64,000 nt of DNA, from NCBI GenBank assembly GCA_024710355.1, contig JANJUX010000046.1:1-64000 (forward strand), given 5' to 3'. Shown here piece by piece: positions 53,415 to 60,880 of this stretch. The position numbers and the translations under genes were made by a program. The stretch is from Candidatus Rifleibacteriota bacterium. Lineage in GTDB: Bacteria > Muiribacteriota > Ozemobacteria > Ozemobacterales > Ozemobacteraceae. Under the pieces are notes generated by a model, which was not told the DNA's origin, did not search any database, and saw only the letters and a list, made by a program, of their open reading frames with translations. Each line of letters begins with the position of its first letter. Within the stretch, counting starts at the first letter, position 1.

Positions 53415-53429
53415 TGGCATGTTTTTTGC
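53415..53429 (+). promoter_or_regulatory. Sigma-54-type (-24/-12) promoter for the V-ATPase operon
   Basis: TGGCATG-TTTT-TTGC matches the sigma-54 consensus TGGCACG-N4-TTGC at all fixed bases except one (T for C), with GG (53416-53417) and GC (53428-53429) ten bases apart. It lies about 110 bases before the ATG of the first V-ATPase gene and points towards it. Confidence 0.75.
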
Positions 53430-53538
53430 GCAGAATCGGCATGTTGATGTCGTGCTGGTTGAAAAAAAAACGCGGAAGTGTTATCAACTAGGGAAATAAT
53501 TAATCAGCCCTATTTTTGACTGATTTAAGGAGACCAAA

Positions 53539-54129
53539 ATGGGAACGGATGTTGCAACTTTTGCCAGACAGCTCAGAGAAGATGGCATTGAAGCCGCGAA
53601 GACCGAGGCCGCCAAAATTCTCGCCGATGCCCGCAAGGAAGCCGAAAAGATCGTAAATGCCGCGCGCACTGAAGCCGCCAAGGTCGAAAAAGAGAGTCAG
53701 GCCCGCATTCAGCAGAACCGTCACCGCTCAGAAGATGAACTGAGACTGGTTGCCCGCGATCTGATCAACACTTTTCGCAAGAAGATCGAAGAAACCGGCA
53801 CCCGCCTCCTCAAGGGCAAGATTGCCGAAGGCCTTAACGATAAAGAAATCATCAGAACCGCCATTACCGAGCTTCTCAAAAACCAGCAGTCCGGCCAGAA
53901 ATGGGAAATCACCCTGGGCGCAAAGATTGCAAAGCCCCTCGCCGAAGCCGTGGCCGCCGTTTTTCGTGAAAATGGCGCTGCCGTACAGCTGACCGGCGAA
54001 ATGGCCAAGGCCGGCTTCGAAATGCGTGCCACCGGCAGCAACGAAGTATTCGAAGTAACCGAAGAATCGGTTACCGAGACCTTCAGAAAGCTTCTTTCAC
54101 CTGAACTTAAAAAGCTGCTCGAAGCCTGA
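53539..54129 (+). CDS. atpE: V-type ATPase subunit E
   Basis: A 196-residue peripheral-stalk subunit. The N-terminal half is a long Ala/Glu/Lys-rich right-handed coiled coil (about residues 15-85). The C-terminal half forms the globular head (VTETFRKLLSPELKKLL at the end). It joins the membrane subunit I to the A3B3 head. TAAGGAG lies ahead of the ATG. It opens the V-ATPase operon behind a sigma-54-type promoter. The order E, DUF2764, A, B, D, I, K is the same as in Chlamydia and many spirochaetes. Confidence 0.9.
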   Translation: MGTDVATFARQLREDGIEAAKTEAAKILADARKEAEKIVNAARTEAAKVEKESQARIQQNRHRSEDELRLVARDLINTFRKKIEETGTRLLKGKIAEGLNDKEIIRTAITELLKNQQSGQKWEITLGAKIAKPLAEAVAAVFRENGAAVQLTGEMAKAGFEMRATGSNEVFEVTEESVTETFRKLLSPELKKLLEA

Positions 54130-54144
54130 GCAAAGGCGGAAACC

Positions 54145-54861
54145 GTGTCAGAAAACCTGTTTTATCTGCTAACTGTGCTTCCTGCCCTGCCGGCTAACGC
54201 CGGTGACCCGGTTCAGGTCGACGATGCCCTCGCCAGGATTCGCGAAGAATCCGACAGTCGGCTTCTTTATCTCGCCGATCTGCTCGAAGTCGAATCTGAA
54301 ATAGAGCGCTGCGCCCTGCAGTTTTTTGTCATGGGCGGCCGCGATTTCCAGCCGCGCCTCTCCGAACGTCTGCCCGAAAGCTTTGTCGAAACCTTCATGA
54401 GCTTTTATAACAGTCGCGAAGCAGAATGGCTGACCAGTGTTTATGCCGCCTGGTTCGATCTGATGATCGATACCGGCCGTCGCACCGGCTCAAAACTTCT
54501 GTGCCACTGGGCCTGCTGGGAATACTCGCTGCGCACCCTTTTGCGTATCGAGAGAATGAAAGCTGCCGGTCGCTCCGGTGCCGATCTTGACAACGCTATA
54601 CCTGATTTTATGCGAGATTTTTCTGAATACCCCGACCATACATCGCTGGTCGAATCCTGGAAATCTTTTTCAGAGCCTCTTAAGGCCGAAAAATTTCTTG
54701 ACCAGGCCCGCATTGAATACCTGCGCAAAGCCGCGACCCAGTTCAGTTTTTCGCTCGACGAACTGATCGCCTATATGCTTGAACTGCGCATTCATAATCG
54801 TTACGCACGTCTCAACCCCGACAGGGGTCGCAAAATACTCGAGGAGGTAACTACGCTGTGA
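54145..54861 (+). CDS. DUF2764 family protein of the V-ATPase operon (candidate subunit C-like)
   Basis: A 238-residue mostly helical protein. The start has FYLLTVLPALP, the usual opening of DUF2764 members, and the rest is helical. In Chlamydia and spirochaete V-ATPase operons a DUF2764 gene occupies this place between E and A; it may fill the role of the missing subunit C, linking the stalk to the membrane ring, but this is not established. It starts at GTG with AGGCGGA upstream and overlaps the atpA GTG by four bases. Confidence 0.75.
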   Translation: MSENLFYLLTVLPALPANAGDPVQVDDALARIREESDSRLLYLADLLEVESEIERCALQFFVMGGRDFQPRLSERLPESFVETFMSFYNSREAEWLTSVYAAWFDLMIDTGRRTGSKLLCHWACWEYSLRTLLRIERMKAAGRSGADLDNAIPDFMRDFSEYPDHTSLVESWKSFSEPLKAEKFLDQARIEYLRKAATQFSFSLDELIAYMLELRIHNRYARLNPDRGRKILEEVTTL

Positions 54862-56591
54862 GTTCAACCGGTCGAATAGTCACTGTTTACGGCAATATGG
54901 TTACAGCAGAAGTTGAAGGCACCGTTCGACAGAACGCGGTTGCTTATTGTCAGCGATCTGACGGAGTCAGACTGATGTCTGAAATCATCCGAATCAGAGG
55001 TAAGCTTGCTGACATGCAGGTTTTTGAACTGACCCGCGGTCTCAAGGTTGGCGATCCCGTCGAAATTACCGAAGAGCTTCTCTCGCTCGAACTCGGGCCC
55101 GGTCTGATCGGCATGGTTTATGACGGTTTGCAGAACCCGCTCCCGGAAATGGCCGCGCAGGTTGGCAAATTTCTCGAACCCGGTCATTACCTCAAAGCCC
55201 TAGATCGCAAGCGCGACTGGGATTTTGACCCGCTCTTGGCGCCAGGTGCCATAGTTACCGCCGCCGAAAACCTTGGCAAAGTTAAAGAAAACATTTTTGA
55301 CCACTTCATCATGGCCCCGTTCACCCTCAACGGTGAATGGAAAGTCAAAAGCATCGCCCCCGCCGGTAAATACAAAGTTGATAAAGAGATTGCAGTTCTT
55401 GAAAAAGACGGTCAGACAGTTTCTGTCAACATGATTCAGCGCTGGCCGGTGCGCATTCCGCTCGGCATCTATCGTGAACGCCTGCTGCCAACTCAGACCA
55501 TGGTTACCAAGCAGCGAATCATCGACACCTTCTTTCCGATCATGCTCGGTGGCACCTATTGTATTCCCGGCCCATTCGGCGCCGGCAAAACGGTTCTGCA
55601 GCAGATCACCAGCCGCCACGCCGAAATAGATCTGGTTATCGTGGCTGCCTGCGGCGAACGCGCCGGCGAAGTTGTCGAAACTCTGCGCGAATTTCCGCAT
55701 CTCAAAGACCCACGCACCGGTAAAACCCTTATCGAAAGAACGATCATCATCTGCAATACTTCGAGTATGCCGGTTGCCGCCCGCGAATCGTCGGTTTATA
55801 CCGCGATTACCCTTGGCGAATACTATCGCCAGGTTGGTCTCAATGTTCTGTTGCTCGCCGACTCTACCTCGCGCTGGGCACAGGCGCTGCGCGAAATGAG
55901 CGGCCGCCTCGAAGAAATCCCCGGCGAAGAAGCTTTCCCGGCTTATCTCGAAAGCTCGATTGCCCGTTTCTATGAACGCGGCGGTATCGTCGAACTCAAA
56001 GACGGCCGCAAGGCGTCTCTCACAGTTGGTGGCACCGTCAGCCCGGCCGGTGGTAACTTCGAAGAACCAGTTACTCAGGGTACTCTCAAAGTTGTCGGCG
56101 CCTTTCTCGGTCTGTCATACGCCCGATCATACGCCCGCCGTTTCCCGGCCATCGACCCGCTTGAATCCTGGTCGAAATACGCCGGCGTCATTGCGCACGA
56201 AAAAGTCGCCTGGGCACACGGCTTTCTCAAACGCGGCAAAAGTATCTACGAAATGATGCAGGTTGTCGGTGAAGAAGGCACCTCGATCGATGACTTCATC
56301 ATCTATCTCAAATCAGAATTTCTTGACAACGTCTATCTGCAGCAGAACTCATTCGATGAAGTCGATGCCGCCTGCCCGGTTGACCGGCAGCAGCACCTGT
56401 TCGAAATGGTAACCGGCGTTCTGAAGCATAAGTTCGAAATCACTGACAAGGCCCGGGCCCGCGATCTGTTCTTCACTCTCACCGAACAGTTCCGCGACTG
56501 GAACTACTCACCCTGGCTGAGCGACCAGATGAAAACTGCCGAAAGTGCCATCAAGGCAACTATGAGCAGCAAGGAGGCGGCCCATGCGTAA
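54858..56591 (+). CDS. atpA: V-type ATPase catalytic subunit A
   Basis: A 577-residue catalytic subunit. The P-loop is [11 protein letters not shown], typical of V/A-type A subunits, and the preceding insert of about 90 residues (non-homologous region) separates this family from F-type beta. The [25 protein letters not shown] segment and the [12 protein letters not shown] strand are diagnostic. It starts at GTG overlapping the previous stop, with GAGGAGG upstream. Its final codons overlap the atpB start by 8 bases. Confidence 0.97.
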   Translation: MSSTGRIVTVYGNMVTAEVEGTVRQNAVAYCQRSDGVRLMSEIIRIRGKLADMQVFELTRGLKVGDPVEITEELLSLELGPGLIGMVYDGLQNPLPEMAAQVGKFLEPGHYLKALDRKRDWDFDPLLAPGAIVTAAENLGKVKENIFDHFIMAPFTLNGEWKVKSIAPAGKYKVDKEIAVLEKDGQTVSVNMIQRWPVRIPLGIYRERLLPTQTMVTKQRIIDTFFPIMLGGTYCIPGPFGAGKTVLQQITSRHAEIDLVIVAACGERAGEVVETLREFPHLKDPRTGKTLIERTIIICNTSSMPVAARESSVYTAITLGEYYRQVGLNVLLLADSTSRWAQALREMSGRLEEIPGEEAFPAYLESSIARFYERGGIVELKDGRKASLTVGGTVSPAGGNFEEPVTQGTLKVVGAFLGLSYARSYARRFPAIDPLESWSKYAGVIAHEKVAWAHGFLKRGKSIYEMMQVVGEEGTSIDDFIIYLKSEFLDNVYLQQNSFDEVDAACPVDRQQHLFEMVTGVLKHKFEITDKARARDLFFTLTEQFRDWNYSPWLSDQMKTAESAIKATMSSKEAAHA

Positions 56592-57879
56592 GTTTTATAC
56601 CAAGATTGACAACATTGCCGGTAACGTCGCCACTCTCAAGGCCACCGGCGTCGGTTATGAAGAACTCGCTCTCGTCGAAGGCAGTTGGGGCAAGTCTCTC
56701 GCTCAGGTAATCAGAGTGAACGGTGACAACGTTTCTCTGCAGGTTTTTGCCGGCACCCGCGGTGTTTCGACCGGCGACCGCGTCTCTTTCACCGGTCACT
56801 CGATGCGCTTCAGCTTCTCGGATGATCTCTTTGGCCGCGTTTTCTCAGGCGGCGGTGAAGCCCGCGACAACCGAGGCGAACTGACCGACAACCTCATCGA
56901 AGTCGGTGGCCCGGCCGTTAATCCGGCGATCCGCCTGATGCCGCACCGCATGATTCCGACCAATATTCCGATGATCGATGTTTTCAATACCCTCGTTGAA
57001 GGGCAGAAGCTGCCGATTTTCTCGATTCCGGGCGAACCTTACAACGAACTGCTGGCGCGCATCGCCCTGCAGGCTGAAGCCGACGTCATCATCTTCGGTG
57101 GCATGGGCCTCAAATACGATGAATACTTGTTCTTCAAGCACCGCCTCGAAGAAGGCGGCGCGATGAACCGTTCGATCATGTTCATTCACACCGCGTCAGA
57201 TCCGGTTGTTGAATGTCTGCAGACCCCCGATATCGCTCTGACCGTGGCTGAACAGTTTGCCATCAAGGGCAAAAGGGTTCTGGTTCTGCTGACCGACATG
57301 ACCAACTTCGCCAACGCCCTGAAAGAAATCTCGATCACCATGGAACAGATTCCTTCGAACCGCGGTTATCCCGGCGATCTCTATTCGCAGCTCGCATCAC
57401 GTTACGAAAAGGCCGTCGTTTTCGAAGAAGGCGGCTCGATTACACTGATGGCAGTTACGACGATGCCCGGCGACGACGTTACTCACCCGGTTCCTGACAA
57501 TACCGGTTACATTACCGAAGGCCAGTTCTACCTCAAGGGCGGCGTAATCGACCCGTTCGGTTCGCTGTCGCGCCTCAAACAGCAGGTTAACGGCAAAACC
57601 CGCGATGACCACCGCGCCATCATGGACGGCTGCATTCAGCTCTACGCCAAATGCCGCGAAACCCGCGAAAAGCGCGCCATGGGCTTCGAAATGTCTGACT
57701 GGGATAACAAGCTCCTCAAATACGGCGAAAGCTTCGAAAAGCAGATCATGAGCTTTTCTGCCAACGTCGGTCTTTTCGATGCCCTGCAGCAGTGCTGGAA
57801 CATTCTCGCCGAACACTTCGAACCCCGCGAAACTGGTATCAGATCGAATCTCTGCGACCAGTTCTGGCCCAAAAAATAA
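56584..57879 (+). CDS. atpB: V-type ATPase regulatory subunit B
   Basis: A 431-residue nucleotide-binding, non-catalytic subunit. In place of the P-loop it has [16 protein letters not shown], as in B subunits. The [36 protein letters not shown] region is strongly conserved in the family. Its start lies within the end of atpA. It alternates with A in the head. The length is slightly shorter than the usual 460-500 residues. Confidence 0.96.
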   Translation: MRKFYTKIDNIAGNVATLKATGVGYEELALVEGSWGKSLAQVIRVNGDNVSLQVFAGTRGVSTGDRVSFTGHSMRFSFSDDLFGRVFSGGGEARDNRGELTDNLIEVGGPAVNPAIRLMPHRMIPTNIPMIDVFNTLVEGQKLPIFSIPGEPYNELLARIALQAEADVIIFGGMGLKYDEYLFFKHRLEEGGAMNRSIMFIHTASDPVVECLQTPDIALTVAEQFAIKGKRVLVLLTDMTNFANALKEISITMEQIPSNRGYPGDLYSQLASRYEKAVVFEEGGSITLMAVTTMPGDDVTHPVPDNTGYITEGQFYLKGGVIDPFGSLSRLKQQVNGKTRDDHRAIMDGCIQLYAKCRETREKRAMGFEMSDWDNKLLKYGESFEKQIMSFSANVGLFDALQQCWNILAEHFEPRETGIRSNLCDQFWPKK

Positions 57880-57891
57880 TCGTGAGGCTTT

Positions 57892-58491
57892 ATGGCTGAA
57901 AAAATCAAGAAAACCAGACCGGAACTGCTGCGACAACGCCGCCAGCTGGCGATGTTTCAGCGCTTTCTCCCGACTCTGGTGCTCAAGAAACAGCAGATTC
58001 AGTCTGAGATCCTTAAAGTCAGAACCGAGCGCGACCGACTCGACCGGCAGATGGCTGACAAGATCAGGCTGAGCGATGGCTGGGCTACCCTGTTCAGTGA
58101 ATCTTTACCGGGGCCGGTCACCAGACTGGTCAAGGTTAAGAATATTCAGCGCGGTATACGTAACGTCGCCGGCATCAAACTGCCGGTTGTTACCGGAGTT
58201 GAATATGAGATCAGTGACTTTTCGCGGTTGAGCACGCCCCCGTGGGTCGATGCCGGTCTTGAATTTCTCAAAGAACTTCTTGAACTGCGCGAAAAGGTCA
58301 AGGTTCTGCACGAGCAGGAAGAGCTGCTGCACCAGGAATTACGCAAGGTTACCCAGAGGGTTAACCTTTTCGAAAAAGTTAAAATCCCGCAGGCCAAAGA
58401 TAACATCAGACTCATCAGAGTCTCTCTGGCCGAAGAACAGACTGCCGCTGTCGGTCGCTCGAAGATCGCCAAGGGCAAGTCTGCCGGCTGA
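57892..58491 (+). CDS. atpD: V-type ATPase subunit D
   Basis: A 199-residue central rotor-shaft subunit of the ATP-synt_D family. The N- and C-terminal helices form the coiled coil (about residues 10-65 and 125-180), with the KTRPELLRQRRQLAMFQRFLPTLVLKKQQIQ start typical of this family. It sits 12 bases after atpB. Basic residues at the C-terminus are usual. No separate F gene is present, and D may act alone in the shaft, as in other operons of this type. Confidence 0.9.
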   Translation: MAEKIKKTRPELLRQRRQLAMFQRFLPTLVLKKQQIQSEILKVRTERDRLDRQMADKIRLSDGWATLFSESLPGPVTRLVKVKNIQRGIRNVAGIKLPVVTGVEYEISDFSRLSTPPWVDAGLEFLKELLELREKVKVLHEQEELLHQELRKVTQRVNLFEKVKIPQAKDNIRLIRVSLAEEQTAAVGRSKIAKGKSAG

Positions 58492-58503
58492 TAAGGAGAA
58501 TTT

Positions 58504-60288
58504 ATGATCAGTAAGATGAAGAAACTTCTCCTGGCCGCCAGAACCGCCGAACGGGAAAAGGTTCTCGAAATTCTGCGGCTCGTCGAGGTTGTTCACATCG
58601 AACCGGCCGTGCCTGAAAAGGTAAAGGTCCCCGGAAAAATAAACGAAGCGATCGAAAGCTGCTTCAAGGCAATCAATATTCTCTCGCAGATAACTCCGGG
58701 CCTTTCAGGTGAACGCCTTGCGACGCCAGGCACACCGACTCGGCTTGTCGAAGAGACGCTGGCCAATGATCGTGCCATTCACGAGCAGAAAGAAAAGATC
58801 GCCGCCCTGAAGCGCGAACTCGAAGAAGTTCTGCCATGGGGTGATCTTGGTCTTGAAGATCTGGCCTGGCTTAACCGCGAAGGCCTTAGAATCGTATTTC
58901 TCAAAGGGCCGATCAGTGAGGCAGGAGCAATTTCTGCCGAACTCGTCTCCCTGATAAATGAAAATGACGGCAATGGCATTTATGCTGCCGCTTCGCGCCA
59001 GGCAATCCCCGTTCCCGAAAAATTCGTCGAGGTTGCCCTTCCGGCTCGTGAGGCCGGCGAACTGCAGGAAAGCATTCAAACCTGCCAGCACGCAATCGAT
59101 GAACATCATCAGGCTCTTGAATGTCTGTTGTTGCGCCGCGAGGATATCGAAAAGCACTATGTTAAGCTGCTGAACCGCAGGCGTTTTGCCGAAGTTGAAT
59201 CGGGTGTTCACACCGCAGACGAGATTTTTGTGCTGACCGGCTGGTGCCCTGAAAAGAGGGTGACTGAACTTGAAAAGGCCTTTGAAGAAGCTGAAATCGG
59301 CGTTGGCATGAGTTTCGAAGACCCCGGAGAAGAAGATGTTCCGCCGACCAGTCTCGATAATCCTTCGGCGATACAGAGCATTGCTCCTCTGTATGACTTC
59401 ATGGGTCTGACTCCGAGCTACAACGAGCCGGATACCAGCGGTTTGTTCCTTTCGATGCTGACGGTTTTTGCCGCTTTTCTGGTCGCCGATGCGGGTTATG
59501 GCTTTCTTGTGACCATACCGCTGTTGCTTGCTTACCGGCCATTGGTAAGAAAAGGCGCCGACCCTGCTTTCCTGAAACTGGGCCTGTTTCTGTTCGGTGG
59601 TGGCGCCATTTATGGTCTGCTGACCAATGCCTGGTTCGGCGAAACCTGGTATCTGATTGATTCCTATCGTTTTGACCCCGGCAGCAAAGATGGCGCAAGG
59701 TTTCTGCAGTGGCTGTGTTTTTTCATTGGTCTGATGCACCTGACGCTTGCCCACATCATGAAGGTAAGACGTCGGCCGGTAAATCTCGCCACACTGGGCG
59801 AAATCGGCTGGATAATTTTTCTTTGGGCCATGTACGGGCTGATCTGCAATCTGATACTTGGTTCCGGTTATTCTTTAATCGGGGTTCAGGCAGTGCCGTT
59901 GTTTAAGATTTCACTGGCCCTCATTCTGCTGTTTACCGATCCATCCTGGAACATTTTTAAAAGCGTGCTCGCGGGAGTTGGTGCGATTCTGCAAAACGCT
60001 TCGGGTGCTTTTTCAGACATTCTCAGCTATATCCGCCTGTGGGCGGTTGGCCTGGCCGGCGGTCAGATGGCACTGGCCTTCAATAAAATCGCCGGTATGC
60101 TTCCAGCCGAGCCGGTTTACTGGCTGATCAAGCTGCCGGTGCTGGTGCTTGGCCATACAGCCAATATCATTCTGGGTATTATCAGTATTCTCGCGCACGG
60201 GGTGCGTCTGAATCTGCTCGAATTCTCGAATCATCTTGAACTCGACTGGGCCGGGCGCCGTTACGATCCTTTCAAGGAAATCAGGTAA
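58504..60288 (+). CDS. atpI: V-type ATPase membrane subunit I
   Basis: A 594-residue subunit a/I. The N-terminal 310 residues are cytoplasmic (coiled-coil and globular, including MKKLLLAARTAEREKVLEIL), and the C-terminal part has about seven membrane helices from around residue 320. The SDILSYIRLWAVGLAGGQMA segment carries the essential Arg facing the rotor Glu. It forms the ion half-channels. AAGGAG lies ahead of the ATG and the gene follows atpD by 12 bases. Confidence 0.93.
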   Translation: MISKMKKLLLAARTAEREKVLEILRLVEVVHIEPAVPEKVKVPGKINEAIESCFKAINILSQITPGLSGERLATPGTPTRLVEETLANDRAIHEQKEKIAALKRELEEVLPWGDLGLEDLAWLNREGLRIVFLKGPISEAGAISAELVSLINENDGNGIYAAASRQAIPVPEKFVEVALPAREAGELQESIQTCQHAIDEHHQALECLLLRREDIEKHYVKLLNRRRFAEVESGVHTADEIFVLTGWCPEKRVTELEKAFEEAEIGVGMSFEDPGEEDVPPTSLDNPSAIQSIAPLYDFMGLTPSYNEPDTSGLFLSMLTVFAAFLVADAGYGFLVTIPLLLAYRPLVRKGADPAFLKLGLFLFGGGAIYGLLTNAWFGETWYLIDSYRFDPGSKDGARFLQWLCFFIGLMHLTLAHIMKVRRRPVNLATLGEIGWIIFLWAMYGLICNLILGSGYSLIGVQAVPLFKISLALILLFTDPSWNIFKSVLAGVGAILQNASGAFSDILSYIRLWAVGLAGGQMALAFNKIAGMLPAEPVYWLIKLPVLVLGHTANIILGIISILAHGVRLNLLEFSNHLELDWAGRRYDPFKEIR

Positions 60289-60308
60289 ATTTTACAAGGA
60301 GCTAAAAT

Positions 60309-60809
60309 ATGCTGTCACTGATGTCTCTTCTTGGTAAGCTTTCTCTCGGTCTGATCATGGGCTTTGGCGGCCTGGGAAGCAGTCTGGGTATCGGCGCCGC
60401 CGGTACTGCCGCAGCCGGTGGCTGGGCAAAAGAAGGTAAAGAAGGCAAACCGCTTTCTGGTAAATTTGTCGGTCTTGTTGGTATGCCAGTTTCTCAGACA
60501 CTTTACTGTCTGATTCTTTTCATCCTGATGGAACCTTTCGCCCGTGTTCCCGAAAATGGCCCGGTTCTTTTCGGTATCGCCATTGGTGTTGGTCTCTGCG
60601 AACTGTTTTCTGCTTATGTGCAGGGTGTAATCGGTGGCGCCGGTGTCAGATGTCTCGTTGACAACGGCGGCAAGGGTTTCGGTAATATCGTCGTTGCGAT
60701 GGGTGTCGCCGAATCGGTAGGCCTGTTTGCTCTGGTTACCGGCATTCTCATTCTCAACTCAAACGTCATGATTAAGGTTGCTGAAACAGCTGCCGCTGTT
60801 GCTCCCTGA
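60309..60809 (+). CDS. atpK: V-type ATPase rotor subunit K (proteolipid)
   Basis: A 166-residue double-hairpin rotor subunit with four membrane helices. The ion-binding carboxylate is Glu135 in the fourth helix (GVAESVGLF); the second helix has MPVSQTLYC, where Met59, Ser62 and Gln63 align with Leu61, Thr64 and Gln65 of E. hirae NtpK, and Gln105 (AYVQGVIGG) aligns with its Gln110. This set coordinates Na+ in NtpK, so Na+ coupling is predicted. AAGGAG lies ahead of the ATG. It ends the operon and is followed by a strong terminator. Confidence 0.95.
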   Translation: MLSLMSLLGKLSLGLIMGFGGLGSSLGIGAAGTAAAGGWAKEGKEGKPLSGKFVGLVGMPVSQTLYCLILFILMEPFARVPENGPVLFGIAIGVGLCELFSAYVQGVIGGAGVRCLVDNGGKGFGNIVVAMGVAESVGLFALVTGILILNSNVMIKVAETAAAVAP

Positions 60810-60820
60810 TTGCAGTTATC

Positions 60821-60875
60821 AACGCTTAACAAAAACTGGCGCCCGGAAAACGGGCGCCAGTTTTTGTTAAGCGTT
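60821..60875. terminator. Perfect 25-bp bidirectional terminator between atpK and the convergent gene
   Basis: AACGCTTAACAAAAACTGGC plus GCCCG (60821-60845) and its exact complement (60851-60875) enclose a GAAAA loop. T-rich sequence follows on the plus side. The stop codon of the converging gene lies only six bases away, so it serves both directions. Confidence 0.9.
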
Positions 60876-60880
60876 GTTTT

